From NCBI GenBank assembly GCA_964493425.1, contig CAZBMW010000006.1, forward strand, positions 1-64,000: a stretch of DNA of 64,000 bases, read 5' to 3'. Positions 9,366-18,028 of this stretch are shown piece by piece. This stretch comes from CAYLMG01 sp964493425 (GTDB lineage Bacteria; Planctomycetota; Phycisphaerae; Sedimentisphaerales; Anaerobacaceae). The position numbers and the translations under genes are program-made. The first letter of the stretch is position 1; each line of letters begins with the position of its first letter. Under the pieces are notes generated by a model. The model was not told where the DNA came from. It was given only the letters and a program-made list of their open reading frames with translations, and searched no databases.

Positions 9366-11480
9366 ATGGAGACAAAAAAGTTTTTAACAATTTTGGTCAT
9401 GATTTTAGGCCTGCTGGTCTGCTTGCCAAAAGCAGGCAATTCAGAGACTATGGGTACAGCTTTTACTTATCAGGGCAGGCTCATAGATGCCAATGAGTCA
9501 GCTGATGGTCTGTACGATTTTCAGTTCAAGCTCTTTGATAGTGCTGGAGGAGCTGGTCAAGTTGGCGGCGATGTTGATATGCCTGATATAGATGTTACAG
9601 ATGGTTATTTCACTGTCAAATTGGATTTTGGAAGTGTCTTCGATGGTAATGAGCGCTGGCTGGAGATTGGTGTTCGACCAGGTAATATGAATGATCCCAA
9701 TGGTTACACGGCCCTAATTCCGCGTCAAGAGATAACGGCCACTCCATACACGATTTATTCGAAAGCAAGTAAAACGGAGATTGTTGTTGCGGCGTATAAT
9801 TCCTTATCATCAATGAAAGATCAGGCTGATTATATTTGTGATGGTATAGCCGATGATGTGGAAATTCAGGCAGCTATAGACTTGGTCTCTGATTCGTGCA
9901 AGAAAGGCACGGTAATGTTACTTCCCGGTTCATACTATTGTTCTACCAATGTAGCGCTTAAAAATCAGGTATCTGTCAGGGGAACAGCCGCACTACAAAA
10001 TACTTTCATAACTTGGGAAAGCGGTACAAATTGTGATGGCTTTACTTTTACGACATCAAATTCAAGTACAAGGGGAGCTTTTAAAATTGAAAATCTGACT
10101 TTATTAAACCACAATAATGGAGATTATTGGTGTATATATATCGACGACGATGGCGACGCATTATATGATAGTGATTTTATAAATGTTTATACTCAGGGAG
10201 GTGGCGGAGGTGCATCTTGGAGCGGAGGTGGATTATATATTGGAAATAGCTGGTCGGTTAAAATTGAAAGATGCTGGTTTGAGCATAGCAAGGGAACAGG
10301 GCTTTGTATAGATGGTGGTACGGTCATAATAAACGATACCTTGTGCGCCCATAATGCCGCATACGGAGCACGTCTTAAAGGCTCATATTATTGTAGTGGT
10401 TTAAGGTGTGGTAATAATAGCGGAGGATTGATGGCTCTCGATGATGATGAAACATTAAGCGGTACTTTTGAAGTTGGTGAAACCGTTTCTCAGGCAATGT
10501 CAGGCGCCGGCGGAACGATTGTCGATATCAACGGTAGTGATGCGACTTACACTCCATATATAGCACCCGGCACAAATAAAAATATATTTGATAGTTCTCA
10601 CGTAATAACAGGGATAACTTCCGGAGCCACAATGACACCTTCCTCCATATCGTACAATGATTATCCGGGATTGTGCGGAAAAAGTATATCCGGCAGGTTC
10701 GTCAATTGTTCGGTTTATGAGAATTATTCAACTGGTCTTAGAATAATGGGTTCGTCCACGGAATCTGTTTTAATTTCAAATTCCCAATTTACAGGTAATA
10801 ATCGTCAGTTAAGAGCCAGTAACGAATATGGTGCTGGTGTATCTTTGTCATCAGAAGTAGAGGACGTGATAGTAACAAATTGTATTTCGAATGGTTATAG
10901 CTATAATTCAGGTTCAACTGCTCAGAGAATGGGATTTTACAACGAAGCATCAAACTGCTATTTTATAAATTGTCTTGCCAAAAATAATGTGTATGGCGTG
11001 GGAGTCAAGGATGGTTCAACAAGTGATTTTTATTGTGACGTTTTTATGACGGATAATACATGTGGTGATTATTATTCAGACGTTTCGAATGAAGTATCTT
11101 TCAGTGGAGCGGGCGATGGAAGCGCCATTTCCCATAAACTAAAAGCTATAAGCGTAAGTAGTTCAACTTATTCTGTTTCTCAGAATGATAACGGTGCAGT
11201 ATATGGTGTGAATTGTGCCAGTTCTGTTCATATTGATTTGCCTCGTGCCGTAGCGGGTCTTGAGTATACTTTTGTGGTTACAGATGCCACTTGTGCCATG
11301 CAGCTTGACCCATACGGCTCGGAAAATATTAGGCTGGCTGACCATTTTGCTACGTCAGCTGATGGCGATTATATTACAAACGACACAGCTAAAGCGATTG
11401 GTGACAGTGTTAGAGTGAAATGTCTTGTTGATGGAGTATGGGAACACTTCGACAGTATAGGTACTTGGACTGAGGAATAA
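9366..11480 (+). CDS. Secreted right-handed parallel beta-helix protein
   Basis: The product has 704 residues, with AGGGAAG before the ATG and a clear signal peptide (ILVMILGLLVCLPKAGNS). Residues about 29-130 form a module common at the N terminus of planctomycete secreted proteins (TAFTYQGRLIDAN, YDFQFKLFD, PRQEITATPYTIY). From about residue 140 there is a pectate-lyase-like start (CDGIADDVEIQAAID) and then many short strands rich in Asn, Gly and Ser with the NN/NS ladder typical of parallel beta-helices. Such proteins bind or cleave polysaccharides, or act as adhesins. Catalytic residues cannot be assigned. A 58-codon secreted peptide gene follows after three bases. Confidence 0.75.
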   Translation: METKKFLTILVMILGLLVCLPKAGNSETMGTAFTYQGRLIDANESADGLYDFQFKLFDSAGGAGQVGGDVDMPDIDVTDGYFTVKLDFGSVFDGNERWLEIGVRPGNMNDPNGYTALIPRQEITATPYTIYSKASKTEIVVAAYNSLSSMKDQADYICDGIADDVEIQAAIDLVSDSCKKGTVMLLPGSYYCSTNVALKNQVSVRGTAALQNTFITWESGTNCDGFTFTTSNSSTRGAFKIENLTLLNHNNGDYWCIYIDDDGDALYDSDFINVYTQGGGGGASWSGGGLYIGNSWSVKIERCWFEHSKGTGLCIDGGTVIINDTLCAHNAAYGARLKGSYYCSGLRCGNNSGGLMALDDDETLSGTFEVGETVSQAMSGAGGTIVDINGSDATYTPYIAPGTNKNIFDSSHVITGITSGATMTPSSISYNDYPGLCGKSISGRFVNCSVYENYSTGLRIMGSSTESVLISNSQFTGNNRQLRASNEYGAGVSLSSEVEDVIVTNCISNGYSYNSGSTAQRMGFYNEASNCYFINCLAKNNVYGVGVKDGSTSDFYCDVFMTDNTCGDYYSDVSNEVSFSGAGDGSAISHKLKAISVSSSTYSVSQNDNGAVYGVNCASSVHIDLPRAVAGLEYTFVVTDATCAMQLDPYGSENIRLADHFATSADGDYITNDTAKAIGDSVRVKCLVDGVWEHFDSIGTWTEE

Positions 11481-11483
11481 ATT

Positions 11484-11660
11484 ATGAGAAAGGTGTTTAC
11501 TTTTCTTGTTATATTTTTGTTTTCATTTTTAAGTTTAGGTTATGGTGCAAACGAAATACTCGGATATAACCCGACCATATCATCAGCCTTTTGTGATTGT
11601 GCTCCTTCAATCAAGATACGAGGATATGAGTATTGCCGTTCCTGCGAGGACTTCCAATAA
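11484..11660 (+). CDS. Small secreted Cys-rich peptide, 58 aa
   Basis: The ATG is three bases after the stop of the beta-helix gene, and GAGGA inside that gene's last codons serves as ribosome-binding site, so translation should be coupled. The peptide has a good signal sequence (MRKVFTFLVIFLFSFLSLGY, then GANE) and a mature part of about 36 residues with four cysteines as C37-x-C39 and C51-x-x-C54, enough for two disulfides or one metal site. I do not recognise the family. It might be a partner of the beta-helix protein or a signalling or toxin-like peptide; the position is the only evidence. Confidence 0.6.
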   Translation: MRKVFTFLVIFLFSFLSLGYGANEILGYNPTISSAFCDCAPSIKIRGYEYCRSCEDFQ

Positions 11661-11831
11661 CACCAAGAATTTGAGTCGTCCTTTCCCTTCGGTTTTTTTA
11701 TAGATTAGCTTTAATAAATCCTGAATATACCTTTTCGATAGCTGCCCGTTTCCCACTTTACAATTTGAGTGTAAAATTATATCATATTCTTAACTGAAAA
11801 GAAACGTAATCCATTGATTTTAAGGTGTATT

Positions 11832-12281
11832 ATGGCTAAGAGAAAAACGGATTTAATTGCATATTGCGGTTTGTATTGCCACGAATGTCCTGCTTATACT
11901 CAAAGCATAGCCAGTCTTGCTGCCGCTCTTAATAATGAGCTGAAACGCAATAAATTAGAAAAGCTGGCACCGATGCTTGCAAAGATTCCCGCCTTTAGAG
12001 CATTTAAACATTATCAGAAATTTGCTGGCCTTCTCGACACGATGACGGAGATGATATGTAAAAAACCCTGCAGGGCAGGAGGCGGTTCTCCCGATTGTCA
12101 GATAAGAAAATGCGTTAAAGACAAAGGTCTTGACGGCTGTTGGCAGTGCGGTGACTTTCAAAAATGCAAAACTCTGAAATTGCTCGAAAAGTATGGCGAC
12201 GTCGATAAGACATATCTGAAGAATCTGCGAAAAATTAAAAGGCAAGGCCCCGCCGCCTTCGTCAAGGCAAAAAGAGCGTAG
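11832..12281 (+). CDS. DUF3795 domain protein, probable metal/Fe-S-binding
   Basis: The ATG at 11832 follows AAGGTG and is preferred over a TTG at 11814. The 149-residue product has the DUF3795 layout: an N-terminal YCGLYCHECPAY block and later cysteine pairs CKKPCRAGGGSPDC, CVKDKGLDGCWQCGDFQKC. The many conserved cysteines imply zinc or iron-sulfur binding. The family's function is not established. It is a single gene, convergent with the GH115 operon. Confidence 0.8.
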   Translation: MAKRKTDLIAYCGLYCHECPAYTQSIASLAAALNNELKRNKLEKLAPMLAKIPAFRAFKHYQKFAGLLDTMTEMICKKPCRAGGGSPDCQIRKCVKDKGLDGCWQCGDFQKCKTLKLLEKYGDVDKTYLKNLRKIKRQGPAAFVKAKRA

Positions 12282-12317
12282 TAAGCACAAGAAAAAACCT
12301 TATTGTTTAAGATGGAT

Positions 12318-15260
12318 TTATCGCCGAATCCGTGTTTCCGGTGGGCCGAGATAGCTTGGCGGAGGTTCGCCGATTACTATCTTGTCAATAACCACACCGG
12401 CATCCACCATGTAGATTTTCAGGATGTGCTGTCCCTGCTGCGATAATGTATGAGAACTCTGGGAGATGGCACAGCCTCTTAGAACATTGATTGACCAAGG
12501 CTTGCTCCATTCCTTTGTGTCAAATTCAACAACCTGCGGTGGCTGGTCATCGAACGAAACTGCATATCGCAGACCATGTTCGCTGGTGATTGCATGTGTC
12601 GGCAGTGCATAAATCCTCACATTCTGAACACCGGCCTCAAAAAAGTAAACCGTATATTCCAGCACCGGACTTTCTAAAAGAATCTTGGATATCTGACGGC
12701 TTGGAGTTGTCATTGGTAGCACTGTCACCGAGTCGCCGCTTCGCCCCAGAGTTGGTATTACCTGCCAGGACACTCCATCAGCATCTTTTCGATTGGTAAA
12801 ATGCTCCGCTTCAATACTGGCATATCCGTTACTTTGTACGAAGCCTTTCAGCTCCTCAGGAAGAGGAGACGATGGACGAACCGCACTAATGGTTACTGGT
12901 ACACTTCGGTTCGCTCCGGAAATGTTAATCGTCGCAGTGTTTTCACCGATATGTATCGCAGCCCAGTTCATTTCAACCCAGATTCGCTGCTCCTGCTTAA
13001 TCTTTCCTTTCTGCGAACTTAAGCGGACCCACGGCTTTGAGGCAGCCGCTTGCCATTCGAATGCTGTATCCCCTTTATTGAATATATCGATGAAATGCCG
13101 CTGCTTCGTGAATACATCATACTGCGGTAATTGGTTACAGCAAAAGTCACCATCTGCTGTTTGCCTGACCTCGTCTGTCTGTCCCTCAATGACTACTCCC
13201 ATCAACGCCCCCGAAACCGGCTCAACCGTTGCAGTTTTTGGCTTCTCAAATACGGCAAGCCTGCGCGGATTCCAGGTCATCATATCTTTCCATTTACCGC
13301 CGGCAATATCATTATTATACACCCGTGTTTCTTCGATGATCGCATCGTATGCTTTTTGAGCTTTTGCTGCGTAGTCATTTGCCGAGACTCTGCCCTGATT
13401 TGCATAAAGCCTGCTTTTTTGTGCATAAAGAAACTTTTGATTCATCCGGCTTGCCCCGCGAACAGGATAATAGACCAGTTGATAAAATGCGTCTTTGCAG
13501 GATTCGGGTAGTTTGTCTAAAATGTTTTTCGCCTTTTTCTCTATATGCTGATACTGTTCAATCCGTTGTCTGGATTCATCGCCGAAGTAAATCGGGCTGA
13601 ACTCCGGCTCTTTTGTTTCAGTCGATGGATAAAGGGTGCTCCAGCCCATATGTTCAGGTTTACGCGCCTGAGCCAACCGGTAGTATTCATGCATAATCTG
13701 TGCAATATCATTTTTGAACTCCGCCCCGAAAATAGGCTCAGCCCATTCGACAAGAAACTCATTCAGGTTCTTTTCATCCCAGCGGTCGATATCCCAGGCC
13801 ATCTGCATAAAGAATTCGATGTCGATTTCCGCCGGCTTGATATCGCCGACGTTAAGAATCCATACTCGGTCCGCTCCGTGGTCATAGGCCTTTTTCATCT
13901 CCTCCCAGATTAGTGCCGGCGGCGTCGAGCAAAGCCACAAAAAATCATGAGGGCTTCCCCAGTAGGAGGTATGGTAATAGACTCCCGATCCACCGCTACG
14001 TAAACGCTCCTTTGAATTCGAAAGCCTGCGAATATATCCGTGATTGTCATCGGGCCAGACCAGCGTTATATCTTCTGGCACATTCATATCCATATCATAA
14101 AGCTCGAGCACTTCTTTATACGGACAGAATATCTGCGGCACTTCTGACAGGTCTTCATTTACCCATTTGGCGAGCATCCGTCGTTGGGCCACAAACACCT
14201 CATCCTGCATCTTTTCTGCCTTTTGCCGCTTGGAACTGCCCGAACAGGGCATACCGCTGTCATGAATACCCCGCATTCCCATTGTATATATGTTTTCGTA
14301 TCGCGCATTGGCTTTGACACGCTCTTCCCAGTATGCCTTGATTTGCTCGCTGTTTGTGCACCAGTCCCATTCACCGCGGCTGTTCTCGTCGTTGGGCTCC
14401 CACTTTTCCCATTCATGGACATTATTGCGAAGCATCTGCTCGCAATGGGATGAGCCTATCACGATTGCATAGTCGTCGGCGATTCTTTTGTTTTCCTCAA
14501 AGGCGTTAAATTCTTTTGAGCATCCGTGCATTGCAGGCCAGATATAATTGGCCTTCAGTCTCAGCAAAAGCTCGAAGACCTTTTTGTAAGTCTTCGGGCC
14601 GATACCTCCGTCAGTTGGTGCGTATGTGTTTTTCGCCCATGTGTGAAGTCCAAAGTCTTCATCATTAATAAAAATCCCCCGATACTTCACTGAAGGTGGC
14701 CCGTCACTGTAGAATCCTTTCTTGATTACCAGATTCTTTTTCTTCCGAACCGGCACATCAGCCCACCAGTACCATGCGGAAACGCCGATTTGTCTGGACA
14801 ACTCGAAGATGCCGTAGGCAGTTCCTCTCCTGTCACTGCCAAAAATGACAAGGGCAGAATCGATATTTGCAAAGGGTTTTTCGACAACTGCTAAAGCGTA
14901 GGTTTCCCAGCTGTTTGCTATGCTGGCGGCATTGATTTTGCCTTCCTTGATTAATTGGTCTATAAGTCTGTTTTTCCCAATCGTGCCGGCAATTACAACA
15001 CTATTTTTGACTTGTCCTGCATCGGTGAATACCGCAGGCTTCACACCGGTTACTTTTGCGATATCTTCAGCGAGATGATTGGCTGCAATTTCAACTACCT
15101 TAAAATCATTTTGGTCATAGCAAATGCTGGCTGGGCTGTTTCCGTAAACGAGCTTAAAGTCTCCTTCTTCATAAGTTTGTTTGACAATGTTGCTTACCTT
15201 TGCGTTCAAATTGCTGCAGATTATAAGCAGAAGAAATGTTGCTCTGACTATGTTTTTCAT
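12318..15260 (-). CDS. Secreted alpha-glucuronidase, GH115
   Basis: The product has 980 residues and a short signal peptide (ATFLLLIICSNLNA). An N-terminal alpha/beta domain (about 25-170) precedes the GH115 barrel, recognisable from KYRGIFINDEDFGLHTW, LLRLKANYIWPAMHGCSKEF, IVIGSSHCEQMLRNN, MGMRGIHDSGMPCSG, WPDDNHGYIRRLS and GADRVWILNVGDIKPAEID. A C-terminal beta-sandwich (about 815-970) matches the GH115 C-terminal domain. The family cleaves (4-O-methyl)glucuronic acid from xylan side chains. It is the last gene of a three-gene operon with the BNR_4 and LamG/dockerin proteins; with GH51 it points to glucuronoarabinoxylan-type substrates. Confidence 0.93.
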   Translation of the reverse strand: MKNIVRATFLLLIICSNLNAKVSNIVKQTYEEGDFKLVYGNSPASICYDQNDFKVVEIAANHLAEDIAKVTGVKPAVFTDAGQVKNSVVIAGTIGKNRLIDQLIKEGKINAASIANSWETYALAVVEKPFANIDSALVIFGSDRRGTAYGIFELSRQIGVSAWYWWADVPVRKKKNLVIKKGFYSDGPPSVKYRGIFINDEDFGLHTWAKNTYAPTDGGIGPKTYKKVFELLLRLKANYIWPAMHGCSKEFNAFEENKRIADDYAIVIGSSHCEQMLRNNVHEWEKWEPNDENSRGEWDWCTNSEQIKAYWEERVKANARYENIYTMGMRGIHDSGMPCSGSSKRQKAEKMQDEVFVAQRRMLAKWVNEDLSEVPQIFCPYKEVLELYDMDMNVPEDITLVWPDDNHGYIRRLSNSKERLRSGGSGVYYHTSYWGSPHDFLWLCSTPPALIWEEMKKAYDHGADRVWILNVGDIKPAEIDIEFFMQMAWDIDRWDEKNLNEFLVEWAEPIFGAEFKNDIAQIMHEYYRLAQARKPEHMGWSTLYPSTETKEPEFSPIYFGDESRQRIEQYQHIEKKAKNILDKLPESCKDAFYQLVYYPVRGASRMNQKFLYAQKSRLYANQGRVSANDYAAKAQKAYDAIIEETRVYNNDIAGGKWKDMMTWNPRRLAVFEKPKTATVEPVSGALMGVVIEGQTDEVRQTADGDFCCNQLPQYDVFTKQRHFIDIFNKGDTAFEWQAAASKPWVRLSSQKGKIKQEQRIWVEMNWAAIHIGENTATINISGANRSVPVTISAVRPSSPLPEELKGFVQSNGYASIEAEHFTNRKDADGVSWQVIPTLGRSGDSVTVLPMTTPSRQISKILLESPVLEYTVYFFEAGVQNVRIYALPTHAITSEHGLRYAVSFDDQPPQVVEFDTKEWSKPWSINVLRGCAISQSSHTLSQQGQHILKIYMVDAGVVIDKIVIGEPPPSYLGPPETRIRR

Positions 15261-15324
15261 TATATATCTCTCTCTGTAGAGCTACTCGAAATCGAAATCA
15301 ACATATTTTTTTCTGCAGTATATG

Positions 15325-16878
15325 CTATTCGAGTTCGAAGTCAAGGATTCGCAGAGGCGTGGACTGACCAGGCCAGTCCGGGCTTTCCTGCACCATAACA
15401 GAGAGCATCTCCTCCTCTTGGAAGCGATAATGGTCGCCGAGCATTTCATTAAGAAACAGGCCCGGTTCGACGTGGAGGATTTGCCAGTCCGTCCATAGCG
15501 ATTCAGCCGTCGCGCCGCAGATGGTCAAATCACCGTCTGTAAAATAAATATCCGTACTTGTCGGGTTTTCCGTAATGCGGGATTGGTAAATCAAAAACGC
15601 ATCGCCGTTGGAGCGGATAAACAATTTCGGCCGGCTGCCGACATATACCGGAATCTCGTTGCTATGCCAGTTACCTTGTACGTCTCGCCAGTAGTGTATA
15701 TATCGCCGGGCTCCTTGCGGGCCCCATCGGCTGTATAAATATCCCTCATAGCTCTCATCGGTGCAGTGCCACATCACCGTATGAATACGACCTAAGGGGT
15801 CCACAGCCTGCGTATTTTGGTTCATCATACCATAACAACTATTCAGGTCAACTACGGTGGTCCCAACCGTGTCCAGATTAATAAGCTCTTCAGTACCTGA
15901 ATCTCCAGTGGCCACTCCGACTATATTATCTTCACCCGCTCCGATGTTCAAAGTCAGCAAGGTTTGAGACTCACCCTGACTTTCCGTGAAAATCTTGAAC
16001 GTATTGCTTAGGTCATTCATCCAGGTAAACCCGCCGTCATTGCTGAATGCATACATAATATCGTGATTGGCACCGCCAGCCGATTCCCGCCAGCACCAGC
16101 TTGCATAGAGCTTTCCTGAAGGCCCATAAGTAATATTATTCATATACGGATTTCTGGAGTAGCTCGTGCCATTCGTGCAGGCATCTTCATAAACTCCATC
16201 ACGCGAAATTACTGTACGTGTATCGTGCCATAAGCCGGTACTGCCGTCATAATCTACGATGGCCCAGTCGCCGTTGCCGGAGCCTTCAAAGCGATAGCCG
16301 AACTGCAGATTTCCGTCAGGCGTCTGCCAGAACCGCGGATACGTAACCGGATAATAAGTTTTGCCAGCTTCCAGGTAGGCTATCTCAGGACCGAAGCGGT
16401 CCGTACTCCAGATTATAGAATCGGGATTTGTTGCAACATTTGGTTCGGAAACACGGTAATTCAGAGTAGAATTGTGATGGTCGAAAGCCAAATGAATCGT
16501 GCCGTCATTGGGGCAAATCCCCATCGTAACGACTTTGTGTGCATTTCGGTTAGTACTAAGTGTATAATCTGTGAATATAATCCTTTCCCACGAACCTGAT
16601 GGCAGCTGCCTGCGGGACAGACACACATGACCGTCCTCGTTATAATACACTACATACTGCCACCCATTGTATGTTACTATCGCATCCTGTTGAAAAGACA
16701 GGCCGTTGATAGCATAACCGTAATCAGGGTAAGTTAGCGTCATAGCATCTGCGTCAACAATCGTGTCCTGGATTTTAGTAACCTCCAGAGCAGCCTCCGC
16801 ATAAGAAAATAGAACACAACTGCTCAGCAGGATTGCCAGCACATATATTTTTACAGTTTTAATCTTATTTATCTTCAT
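15325..16878 (-). CDS. Secreted BNR_4 repeat beta-propeller protein (possible polysaccharide lyase)
   Basis: The product has 517 residues, with a signal peptide ending near LFSYAEA. It has the BNR_4 pattern: QDAIVTYNGWQYVVYYNEDGHVCLSRRQL, NAHKVVTMGICPNDGTIHLAFDHH (shown here in separate blocks), TYPRFWQTPDGNLQFGYR, NDGGFTWMND, HTVMWHC. The family is a seven-bladed propeller that includes several polysaccharide lyases; a conserved His/Arg/Tyr set is plausible but I cannot assign it. The start overlaps the end of the upstream LamG/dockerin gene by 4 bases, and GH115 follows after 64 bases. The operon suggests action on a uronic-acid-containing polymer. Confidence 0.75.
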   Translation of the reverse strand: MKINKIKTVKIYVLAILLSSCVLFSYAEAALEVTKIQDTIVDADAMTLTYPDYGYAINGLSFQQDAIVTYNGWQYVVYYNEDGHVCLSRRQLPSGSWERIIFTDYTLSTNRNAHKVVTMGICPNDGTIHLAFDHHNSTLNYRVSEPNVATNPDSIIWSTDRFGPEIAYLEAGKTYYPVTYPRFWQTPDGNLQFGYRFEGSGNGDWAIVDYDGSTGLWHDTRTVISRDGVYEDACTNGTSYSRNPYMNNITYGPSGKLYASWCWRESAGGANHDIMYAFSNDGGFTWMNDLSNTFKIFTESQGESQTLLTLNIGAGEDNIVGVATGDSGTEELINLDTVGTTVVDLNSCYGMMNQNTQAVDPLGRIHTVMWHCTDESYEGYLYSRWGPQGARRYIHYWRDVQGNWHSNEIPVYVGSRPKLFIRSNGDAFLIYQSRITENPTSTDIYFTDGDLTICGATAESLWTDWQILHVEPGLFLNEMLGDHYRFQEEEMLSVMVQESPDWPGQSTPLRILDFELE

Positions 16879-17783
16879 ATTGCTTGCAGACCACTTTCCA
16901 GCCAGTATGCGGAAAAGACCGCAAGGTCATAAAAGTTCACAACACCGTCCGACTCACCATCGGGACCGCTGAAGTCGTATTCCATTCCGTATGGCGTAAG
17001 CTCATCGAGCCAGTAATAGGTAAATTCCTCCAGGTCATATAAATCTACAACGCAGTCTGGTACACCGTATGGGCCGGTAAAATCATATTCGAGGCCGTAT
17101 TCCCCAGTGCAATTTTCTTCACCTGTCACTAACTGAGTAATTTCTGTCTGGCTTAAGGGGTAGTCATAAAGTCGAATATCATCAATATCCCCGTTGAATA
17201 TCTGATTCCTGAGGGAATTGCCGATTTCAATAACCGCTTCTGAGCCGGACGAAAATTCCTCCGCCTCGCTCAGCTTTAATACGCTGTTAAGATAGACTTT
17301 CAAGTTACTGTTATCGTAGGTAACGCAGATATGTTGCCATCGCTGATTGGCTTTTAAACCGTTTGTCACTACATATTCGGTTTCGGGCTCATTCGATTCA
17401 ACTATCAGGTCATTGATGTCAGCCGTTTGCTCCCAGTTTCCTTTCCAGTCAACCCAGAAGCAAATCGAGAAACCTCCCGTCCCGTTAAAATCAAAAGTCT
17501 CCGATACCCCCCATCCCGATGAGGGACTTATCATTACCGCTCCGTTCGGTTCGCCACGCACTCCTGTAATAAAGTTGGGCTCGTTGGCTGGCCGGGCAGC
17601 GTAACCGGCTATAATGTCAATATAATCACCGTCGTAATCTTCTTGGTTCAAAGTCCAGTGAGCTGATGGGTCGTTTCCATCTGGAAGGGGACCGGCCTGC
17701 ACGGTGCTAACCGTAAGAAATAAGACCAGCCAATAAAATATGAATTCGTATCTTAGAGAGTGCTTATACATTCGGATAATCAC
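16875..17783 (-). CDS. LamG-domain protein with two C-terminal dockerin-like repeats
   Basis: The product has 302 residues. The start is a GTG at 17783; ATG at 17771 is equally possible, and an AGGAGG lies rather far upstream. A signal peptide (FIFYWLVLFLTVSTVQA) precedes a LamG/concanavalin-like domain (GGFSICFWVDW, RWQHICVTYDNSNLKVYLN, NGDIDDIRLYDYPLS). The C terminus carries two related repeats (YDFTGPYGVPDCVVDLYDL and YDFSGPDGESDGVVNFYDL, each ending in YWL), the EF-hand-like dockerin form found in planctomycete secreted proteins. It heads the GH115 operon and probably binds carbohydrate or joins a surface complex. Confidence 0.8.
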   Translation of the reverse strand: MIIRMYKHSLRYEFIFYWLVLFLTVSTVQAGPLPDGNDPSAHWTLNQEDYDGDYIDIIAGYAARPANEPNFITGVRGEPNGAVMISPSSGWGVSETFDFNGTGGFSICFWVDWKGNWEQTADINDLIVESNEPETEYVVTNGLKANQRWQHICVTYDNSNLKVYLNSVLKLSEAEEFSSGSEAVIEIGNSLRNQIFNGDIDDIRLYDYPLSQTEITQLVTGEENCTGEYGLEYDFTGPYGVPDCVVDLYDLEEFTYYWLDELTPYGMEYDFSGPDGESDGVVNFYDLAVFSAYWLESGLQAI

Positions 17784-17867
17784 CCAGTTTTTAACTTAGC
17801 CTCCTTTGCTTAAAGTTCACAAAGAACAGCTCCTAAAGCACTTTTTCTCCCTTACCGCCCATTTAAT

Positions 17868-17896
17868 ATTATACCTGAAGAAGGTGTTTTGTTCAA
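17868..17896 (-). promoter_or_regulatory. Near-consensus promoter of the LamG/BNR_4/GH115 operon
   Basis: Read on the minus strand: TTGAAC (17896-17891), a 17-base spacer, and TATAAT (17873-17868). Transcription would start near 17860, about 80 bases upstream of the operon's first start codon. Confidence 0.8.
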
Positions 17897-18028
17897 GGAA
17901 ATTTATGCACAGGAACTGACCACGAAGGCTGCCTTTATTCTTAATTAACGATATCAGCCCCGATAGCCGGCAGAGCTTTTAAATCTAACTGCAAAAATGC
18001 ACGTTTGTAAGATACTATTTAAAGGGGC

